The position numbers and the translations under genes were made by a program. A DNA stretch of 18,104 nt, from assembly GCA_041621405.1 (NCBI GenBank), contig JBFKAV010000069.1:1-18104 (forward strand), read 5' to 3'. Source of the DNA: JBFKAV01 sp041621405 (GTDB lineage: Bacteria > Pseudomonadota > Alphaproteobacteria > Rhodobacterales > Rhodobacteraceae). This document shows, piece after piece, positions 14,072-18,104 of this stretch; position 1 is the first letter of the stretch, and every line of letters starts with the position of its first letter. The notes under the pieces are model-generated. The model saw only the letters and a program-made list of their open reading frames with translations. It had not been told where the DNA came from and made no database searches.

Positions 14072-14083
14072 CCCCTTTCGGGG
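14072..14083 (-). repeat. Small GAAA-loop hairpin between ATPase and binding-protein genes
   Basis: On the minus strand CCCC-GAAA-GGGG forms a 4-pair stem with a GNRA tetraloop. It lies in the 51-base gap between the two genes. It may shape translation of the binding protein or mark an RNA processing point; no T-run is present. Confidence 0.35.
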
Positions 14084-14090
14084 GATCTTC

Positions 14091-15188
14091 TCAAAGCGGA
14101 TCGAGCGCGCGCGCGTCCTGCGGCACCCAGCCGATGGTGATCTTCTGGCCCGGATCGAGCCGGCGCTGGCCGATCGCGTTGCGGCTCTTCATCACGAAGT
14201 CGTCCGACCCCGCGACCCGCAGCCGGGTGCGGAACACGTCGCCCATGTAGATGAATTCGAGCACCTCGGCCTCGATCATATGGGCGCCTTCGGGAATCAT
14301 CTCGCGCCGGAACTCCACCCGCTCGGGGCGGATCGACACCAGCGTCTTGGCGCCCTTCTGGCCCACGTTCACCGGCGTGGCGTCGATCAGCTCGCCGGTC
14401 GCCAGCCGCACCAGCGCGCGCCCGCCTTCGATCTCCTCCACAGTTCCGGAAAGCTTGTTGTTCTCGCCGATGAACTGCGCGACGAAGCTGTTCTGCGGCC
14501 GCTCGTAAAGTTCGTCGGGCGGTGCGAGCTGCTGGATCACGCCATCGTTGAACACCGCCACCCGGTCCGACATCGTCAGCGCCTCGGACTGGTCGTGGGT
14601 GACGTAGACCACGGTGATCCCGAGGCTCTCGTGCAGGTGCTTGATCTCGAACTGCATGTGCTCGCGGAGCTGCTTGTCGAGCGCGCCGAGGGGCTCGTCC
14701 ATCAGCACCAGCCCGGGGTCGAAGACCAGCGCCCGGGCCAGCGCGATGCGCTGCTGCTGGCCGCCCGAAAGCTGCGCCGGTCGGCGGCTGCCGAAGGCGC
14801 CCATCTGCACCATCTCGAGCGCGCGCTTGACCTTCGCCTCGCGCTCGGACCTGCCCATGCCCCGCACCTCGAGAGGGAACGCCAGGTTCTCGTTCACCGT
14901 CATGTGCGGGAAGAGCGCGTAGTTCTGGAACACCATGCCGATGCCGCGCTTGTGCGGCGGCACCTGGTTGATCGGCTTGCCGCCGAGGCGGATCTCGCCG
15001 TGGGTCGCGGTCTCGAAGCCCGCCAGCATCATCAGGCAGGTGGTCTTGCCCGAGCCGGAGGGGCCAAGCATCGTAAGGAACTCGCCCTTCGGCATTGCGA
15101 GGTTGAGGTCCTTCACGACGAGCGTCACGCCGTCGTAGCTTTTCTGAACCCTGTCGAATTGGACGAAGGCGCCGCCCTGATCAGCCAC
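14091..15188 (-). CDS. potA: ABC transporter ATP-binding protein, spermidine/putrescine type (PotA-like)
   Basis: This 365-residue ATPase powers the importer. It has Walker A GPSGSGKTT at 42-50, Q-loop Gln88 (GMVFQNYALFPHMTV), the signature LSGGQQQR at 140-147, Walker B LVLMDEP at 160-166, and His198 in the H-loop (VTHDQSEALT). A C-terminal regulatory TOBE-like domain runs from about 280 (SIRPERVEFRREMIPEG, VLEFIYMGDVFRTRLRV) to the end. The start is GTG at 15188, with AGGGGA 9 bases upstream; TTG one codon earlier is the alternative. The frame could extend upstream to 15281, but that part has no conserved sequence. It is the first gene of the operon. The symbol is used for the class; the substrate is not proven. 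Confidence 0.93.
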   Translation of the reverse strand: MADQGGAFVQFDRVQKSYDGVTLVVKDLNLAMPKGEFLTMLGPSGSGKTTCLMMLAGFETATHGEIRLGGKPINQVPPHKRGIGMVFQNYALFPHMTVNENLAFPLEVRGMGRSEREAKVKRALEMVQMGAFGSRRPAQLSGGQQQRIALARALVFDPGLVLMDEPLGALDKQLREHMQFEIKHLHESLGITVVYVTHDQSEALTMSDRVAVFNDGVIQQLAPPDELYERPQNSFVAQFIGENNKLSGTVEEIEGGRALVRLATGELIDATPVNVGQKGAKTLVSIRPERVEFRREMIPEGAHMIEAEVLEFIYMGDVFRTRLRVAGSDDFVMKSRNAIGQRRLDPGQKITIGWVPQDARALDPL

Positions 15189-15215
15189 CAAATCGCATCC
15201 CCTGTTGCTTGACGG

Positions 15216-15230
15216 GCGGCTTTTCGCCGC
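15216..15230 (-). other. Hairpin in the leader of the ABC operon
   Basis: GCGGC (15216-15220) pairs with GCCGC (15226-15230) around a 5-base loop that is A-rich on the minus strand. It lies 28 bases before the ATPase start. It could influence message stability or translation. Confidence 0.3.
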
Positions 15231-15245
15231 GCTCTTGTGTCGCAG

Positions 15246-15274
15246 AGTTAAGCCGAGCCGACCTGACAATGCAA
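15246..15274 (-). promoter_or_regulatory. Candidate promoter of the ABC operon
   Basis: On the minus strand TTGCAT (15274-15269) and TTAACT (15251-15246) are separated by 17 bases, a fair match to the housekeeping sigma pattern. Transcription would start near 15240, about 50 bases before the ATPase start. It lies past the tRNA-Leu 3' hairpin, so the operon would have its own promoter. No operator was recognised. Confidence 0.3.
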
Positions 15275-15378
15275 CAGACATGGGACCTAGCAGCAGCGGT
15301 TTCGCGCGCGAGGTCGAGAAACGGCTCTTTTGACCACGCGGGCGACACGGGATCCGTCGGTCGGCTCACGAATGCGAC

Positions 15379-15401
15379 GCCCCAGACCACTGGTCCGGGG
15401 C
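15379..15401 (-). terminator. Hairpin past tRNA-Leu, probable terminator or processing stop
   Basis: On the minus strand GCCCCGGACC pairs with GGTCTGGGGC (one G-U pair) around AGT. It begins 17 bases past the tRNA 3' end. The stem is very stable but no T-run follows, so it is not a textbook factor-independent terminator. Confidence 0.5.
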
Positions 15402-15417
15402 TCTCGGAAGCGACCGA

Positions 15418-15504
15418 TGGTGCGGTTGAGAAGACTCGAACTTCCACTCCGGTTAAGGAACAGCGACCTCAACGCTGCGCGTCTACCAATTCCGCCACAA
15501 CCGC
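15418..15504 (-). tRNA. tRNA-Leu (anticodon GAG)
   Basis: The minus strand folds as an 87-base class II tRNA. The acceptor stem GCGGTTG (15504-15498) pairs with CAACCGC, followed by A and an encoded CCA. The D-region TGGCGGAATTGGTAGACGCG is standard for leucine tRNAs. The anticodon stem CAGCG/CGCTG encloses TTGAGGT, with anticodon GAG at 15470-15468, reading CUC and CUU. A long variable arm follows, and the T-loop region is GAAGTTCGAGTCTTC. A promoter lies just upstream and a strong hairpin downstream. Confidence 0.96.
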
Positions 15505-15527
15505 ACGGACCGGCCTCGGTGCCGGGC

Positions 15528-15556
15528 GATATAGCGAGTCGCCTCCCCGATGTGAA
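15528..15556 (-). promoter_or_regulatory. Promoter of tRNA-Leu
   Basis: On the minus strand TTCACA (15556-15551) and TATATC (15533-15528) are exactly 17 bases apart. The expected start is near 15521, giving a leader of about 17 bases before the tRNA. This is the best promoter match in the window. Confidence 0.55.
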
Positions 15557-15589
15557 GCCGCTTTTTCGCCTGGCCGCGACTGGGGCGGA

Positions 15590-15606
15590 GGCGGGACGGA
15601 CCCGCC
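15590..15606 (-). terminator. GC hairpin after the peptidoglycan-binding gene
   Basis: GGCGGG (15590-15595) pairs with CCCGCC (15601-15606) around ACGGA, 14 bases past the stop codon of the minus-strand gene ending at 15620. No T-run follows. Possible weak or Rho-assisted termination. Confidence 0.35.
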
Positions 15607-15619
15607 CCCGCCCGCCGCC

Positions 15620-16903
15620 TCAGTTGGCGATCTTGAAGCTTGGCAGCTTCGGCGAATCGGCTGCCGCGGGCACCGGCACCGCGCCCGGGTCCGCTCCGGC
15701 GCGCCCGGCCACCGAATAGGCCGCCTGCCGGACCAGATCTATGCGCTCGGGCTGGCCCGGCGCGACCACGTTCCGGCCGCCGGCCCCGGCCGCCTCGAAG
15801 CCCAGGTCGAACCAGCCGAGCGCCAGGTCGGGCCGCGCCGTGGTTCCGAAGCCCTGGGTCAGGTGGTGGCCGATGAGCTCGGCATAGGCGGGCTCGCCCA
15901 GCGCGGTGAGCAACAGCGCCGAGGCAATCGCCACGTCCATGTTGTCGGTCCGGTAGCCGACCGAAAGGCAGATCTTCGCGGTGCCCGCCAGCTCAGTCGG
16001 CGCGATCCCCGACCCGAGAGCGAAGCCCGACACCTCCCGCAGCACCTCCGGCGCGGTCTGGAGCGACACGGCCGCGATCTGGTCGCGCATCGCCGGCCCG
16101 AAGCCCTCGCACTGGGCAGCGATCTGCTGCGGCGTGAAGCCCTGAACGCCGGCCGCCAGCCGCTCGCCCTCGGCGACGACATACGTTCGCGCCAGGCAGA
16201 ACTGCTCGTTCAGCGCCACCATCGGGTCGCTCATCGTGGCGAGCGTTACGAAGCCGCCGTTCGTCGAGGTCAGCAGGCTCACCTCGTTGCAATGCGAGGC
16301 GAGCGACGCCGTCATCGCCGCGCCGCCGCCCAGGAAGTTGGGCAATCCGGGCCCCGGCGCATCGGCGGCCGCCATGTCGGGCGCCGGCGTGGCAATGCCG
16401 GCCGCCTTCGGCTGCGCCGGTTGCAGCCCGAGCTGCTCGTCGCGGAACGTGATCAGGAGCCCCTTCGCTCCCATCGGATCGGCAGCGATCATCTGCGCCG
16501 TCACCGCGCCCCCGGCAATCGCCCGCTGGTACGAGGTGATCAGGAAGTCGCGCTCGTAGGGCGTCAGCTGGCCGGTGGCGGGATAGCCCAGATGGACCTG
16601 GTAGCCGGCGATCGCGGCCTGGGTGCCGCGGCCGATCACCCCGTCCGCCGGGCCGGCGTTGAAACCGAAGTAGTTGAGCGCCGTCTGGGTTTCCCGGTTC
16701 GCCGCCCGGGTGGCGGACGAGGTCGAGGAGACCCGCGGCGTGCGCGCCGCCGGCGCCCGGTTCCGGTTCGCCTCGTTGACAATCAGCCCGCCGACGACAC
16801 CGCCGACGATGCCGCCGACCAGCGCATCGGCGTCCGCCGCCGCCCGGGTTGACGGTGCCAGAATCATGGCTGCGGCCAGCGCCGAGGTTGCAATCCGTTT
16901 CAT
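15620..16903 (-). CDS. Secreted peptidoglycan-binding-domain protein of unknown function
   Basis: This 427-residue protein has a signal peptide (MKRIATSALAAAMILAPSTRA), then a glycine-zipper segment GGIVGGVVGGLIV at about 30-42, similar to outer-membrane glycine-zipper proteins, which may insert in a membrane. Residues 68-115 are a peptidoglycan-binding type 1 repeat: ETQTALNYFGFNAGPADGVI, then GTQAAIAGYQVHLGYPATGQLT. The remainder (about 130-427) is an extended domain with a few Cys (HCNEVSLL, FCLARTYVV, QCEGFGPA, ICLSVGYR) that could form disulfides and looks helical. AAGGGGGCG precedes the ATG. Function is not recognised; the layout suggests an envelope structural or wall-sensing role. It is divergent from lipB with about 105 bases between the chosen starts. 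Confidence 0.82.
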   Translation of the reverse strand: MKRIATSALAAAMILAPSTRAAADADALVGGIVGGVVGGLIVNEANRNRAPAARTPRVSSTSSATRAANRETQTALNYFGFNAGPADGVIGRGTQAAIAGYQVHLGYPATGQLTPYERDFLITSYQRAIAGGAVTAQMIAADPMGAKGLLITFRDEQLGLQPAQPKAAGIATPAPDMAAADAPGPGLPNFLGGGAAMTASLASHCNEVSLLTSTNGGFVTLATMSDPMVALNEQFCLARTYVVAEGERLAAGVQGFTPQQIAAQCEGFGPAMRDQIAAVSLQTAPEVLREVSGFALGSGIAPTELAGTAKICLSVGYRTDNMDVAIASALLLTALGEPAYAELIGHHLTQGFGTTARPDLALGWFDLGFEAAGAGGRNVVAPGQPERIDLVRQAAYSVAGRAGADPGAVPVPAAADSPKLPSFKIAN

Positions 16904-16993
16904 AATCGCCCCCTTTCTCGGAAATCACACGAAGATTATCTGGCAATAGTAGCATGGAATCGGCCTGTGGTGGCCGGCTTCCCCCCGAAGACG

Positions 16994-17000
16994 AAGGAGG
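16994..17000 (+). promoter_or_regulatory. Ribosome binding site that decides the TTG start of lipB
   Basis: AAGGAGG is a perfect anti-16S match 8 bases before TTG at 17009. GTG codons at 16967 and 16970 in the same frame lack such a motif. This start also gives the N-terminus MVEWLTSEAPVPYDTAL, the expected beginning for alphaproteobacterial LipB. Confidence 0.8.
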
Positions 17001-17008
17001 CGCCCGGC

Positions 17009-17659
17009 TTGGTCGAATGGCTGACATCAGAAGCCCCAGTGCCCTACGATACGGCGCTTGCCGAGATGGAGGCGCGTGTCGCAGCCATTGCCGAGGGTCG
17101 CGCCGGCGAGGCGATCTGGCTGCTCGAGCACCCGCCGCTTTACACCGCCGGCACCTCGGCACGGCCCGAGGACCTGACCGATCCCGACCGCTTCCCGGTC
17201 TACGAGGCGCGGCGCGGCGGGCAGTATACCTATCACGGGCCGGGGCAACGGGTGGCCTACACGATGCTCGACGTCGGCGCGCGCGGCCAGGACGTGCGCC
17301 GCTTCGTCTGCCAGCTCGAGGACTGGGTGATCGCCACGCTTGCCGAGTTCAACGTGCAGGGCGAGCGCCGGGCGGGCCGCGTCGGCGTCTGGGTGGTGCG
17401 CCCGGACAAACCGCCGCTGCCCGACGGCAGCCAGCGCGAGGAAAAGATCGCGGCGATCGGCATCCGGCTCCGCCGCTGGGTCAGCTTCCATGGCATCTCG
17501 ATCAACGTCGAGCCCGACCTCTCGCATTTCGAGGGCATCGTCCCCTGCGGCATCCGCGAGCACGGCGTCACCAGCCTCGTGGATCTCGGCCTGCCGGTGA
17601 CGATGGCCGACCTCGACGTGGCGCTCAGGAAGACCTTCGGAAAGGTGTTCGAGGCGTGA
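17009..17659 (+). CDS. lipB: Octanoyl-[acyl-carrier-protein]:protein N-octanoyltransferase (lipoate biosynthesis)
   Basis: LipB moves an octanoyl group from acyl carrier protein to the lipoyl domains of 2-oxoacid dehydrogenases and the glycine cleavage H protein; LipA then adds sulfur. The 216-residue protein shows the signature RRGGQYTYHGPGQ at 68-80, the catalytic Lys146 (EEKIAAIGIRLRRWVSFHG) and the catalytic Cys180 in GIVPCGIREHGVTSL. HPPLYTAGTSA is the early conserved block. A short insert (VVRPDKPPLPDGSQ) before the Lys motif is usual in this group, to my memory. Start: TTG at 17009 with a perfect Shine-Dalgarno sequence 8 bases upstream. The peptidoglycan-binding gene is divergent upstream. 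A CCCCGG-CT-CCGGGG palindrome (17672-17685) lies just after the stop but has no T-run. Confidence 0.95.
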   Translation: MVEWLTSEAPVPYDTALAEMEARVAAIAEGRAGEAIWLLEHPPLYTAGTSARPEDLTDPDRFPVYEARRGGQYTYHGPGQRVAYTMLDVGARGQDVRRFVCQLEDWVIATLAEFNVQGERRAGRVGVWVVRPDKPPLPDGSQREEKIAAIGIRLRRWVSFHGISINVEPDLSHFEGIVPCGIREHGVTSLVDLGLPVTMADLDVALRKTFGKVFEA

Positions 17660-17743
17660 TCCCGCCCCCGGCCCCGGCTCCGGGGACGTGCCGACAGGCG
17701 GCGGCGAATTGACGCCCCGGGCGCACCTGCCATGGCCGGTTGT

Positions 17744-17905
17744 TCAGCTACGCCGCTGCGGCCGCCAGCACGTCGGACCGGCGCGGAGCGGGCAGTCCTG
17801 CACCATGCCGTCGATGTGCGACCAGCGGATCCTCCCGCCCGCCGCCTCGGCAGGTCCCTGCGTTGATTTTTCCCACCCTTCACCCGCGCCTGCGATGTTG
17901 CCCAT
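17744..17905 (-). CDS. Possible small minus-strand ORF (53 aa)
   Basis: The frame begins MGNIAGAGEGWEKSTQ and ends in CPLRAGPTCWRPQRRS. Its C-terminal two thirds shows strong G/C at third codon positions (for example ATC, CGC, TGG, TCG, CAC, ATC, GAC, GGC), as in real genes here, and it contains two Cys in CPLRAGPTC. No ribosome binding site is evident and no family is recognised. In this GC-rich DNA such a frame can arise by chance. Confidence 0.22.
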   Translation of the reverse strand: MGNIAGAGEGWEKSTQGPAEAAGGRIRWSHIDGMVQDCPLRAGPTCWRPQRRS

Positions 17906-17926
17906 GCCTAGCATTGGCACTAGAAC
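17898..17926 (+). promoter_or_regulatory. Candidate promoter of ctaD
   Basis: TTGCCC (17898-17903) and TAGAAC (17921-17926) are 17 bases apart. A start near 17933 would leave a leader of about 60 bases before the ctaD ATG. The match is moderate; no FNR or other operator half-pairs were recognised. Confidence 0.35.
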
Positions 17927-17993
17927 ACCACTCCAAGGTACGCGGACGGGTCGCAACGTCGGTCCGAAGGGATAGAACAACCAGGAGCATCGC

Positions 17994-18104
17994 ATGGCTG
18001 ACGCAGCCGTTCATGGCCACGGGGAACACGATACGCGCGGGTTCTTCACTCGCTGGTTCATGTCCACCAACCACAAGGACATCGGCATCCTCTACCTCTT
18101 CACC
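17994..18104 (+). CDS. ctaD: Cytochrome c oxidase subunit I (partial, cut by window end)
   Basis: The first 37 codons are present: MADAAVHGHGEHDTR, then GFFTRWFMSTNHKDIGILYL. The phrase RWFMSTNHKDIGILYL is the highly conserved start of haem-copper oxidase subunit I, the catalytic core that reduces oxygen to water and pumps protons; this is the aa3-type class by the sequence. The His-rich N-terminal extension is usual in Rhodobacter and Paracoccus. CAGGAG at 17982-17987 lies 6 bases before the ATG at 17994. The rest of the gene lies beyond the window. Confidence 0.93.
   Translation, partial: MADAAVHGHGEHDTRGFFTRWFMSTNHKDIGILYLFT

Larger units (their letters stand above)
17660..17993. other. 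Intergenic stretch before ctaD
   Basis: 334 bases with no clear plus-strand gene. The first part holds a GC palindrome just past lipB (17672-17685). At 17852-17875 a small stem (GCAGG-TC-CCTGC) precedes GTTGATTTTT, a T-run that may give weak termination. The last part carries the ctaD promoter candidate (17898-17926) and leader. A possible minus-strand small ORF lies at 17744-17905. Confidence 0.5.

Noticed and set aside
15209..16852. 547-codon plus-strand open frame opposite tRNA-Leu and the peptidoglycan-binding gene
   Set aside because: It runs through a tRNA gene and has low-complexity Arg/Gly/Ala sequence; the minus strand has the signal peptide and domain.
17672..17685. Factor-independent terminator after lipB
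   Set aside because: The CCCCGG-CT-CCGGGG palindrome has a two-base loop and is followed by GACGTG, not a T-run, so I kept it as a note only.

Overview
The window looks like a high-GC alphaproteobacterial chromosome, most likely from Rhodobacteraceae (Rhodobacterales). This rests on near-saturated G/C at third codon positions in the core genes, on the gene order SPOR lipoprotein - D,D-carboxypeptidase - tmk - holB - tatD - metallo-beta-lactamase protein, on the protein families themselves, and on lipB followed by cytochrome c oxidase subunit I. No database search was possible, so the taxonomic call is inference.

Layout. Positions 1-3717 are a loosely packed accessory stretch. It holds a possible gene tail (1-66), an antibiotic-biosynthesis-monooxygenase (ABM) family protein, a small membrane protein, an isolated T4 gp19-like tail tube protein and a divergent beta-rich protein of unknown function, with about 2 kb in between where no convincing gene is visible. 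A minus-strand tRNA-Ser(UGA) at 3718-3807 closes this stretch, with its 3' end facing it. Positions 4018-10720 are a tightly packed plus-strand cluster: a SPOR-domain lipoprotein, a D-alanyl-D-alanine carboxypeptidase, thymidylate kinase, DNA polymerase III delta', a TatD-type hydrolase, a PhnP-like metallo-hydrolase and an AEC-family carrier. Several junctions are ATGA or TGATG overlaps, so translational coupling is likely.

Positions 15188-10727 on the minus strand are a four-gene ABC importer operon of the spermidine/putrescine type (ATPase, periplasmic binding protein, two permeases). It is convergent with the AEC carrier, and the two stop codons lie inside one 14-bp palindrome. Upstream lies a minus-strand tRNA-Leu(GAG) with a good promoter and a 3' hairpin, then a minus-strand secreted peptidoglycan-binding-domain protein. 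On the plus strand follow lipB, best started at a TTG codon behind a perfect Shine-Dalgarno sequence, and the first 37 codons of ctaD.

How the genes fit together: the central cluster mixes envelope maintenance (SPOR protein, carboxypeptidase) with DNA replication supply (Tmk, HolB) and housekeeping hydrolases. The ABC operon is a complete uptake system. LipB supplies lipoyl groups to 2-oxoacid dehydrogenases, and CtaD is the terminal oxidase core. I found no CRISPR array, intact insertion sequence or full phage. The most interesting part is the left accessory stretch: an orphan contractile-tail-type tube gene beside an unknown divergent gene, next to a tRNA-Ser. I do not see a complete new system in the window.
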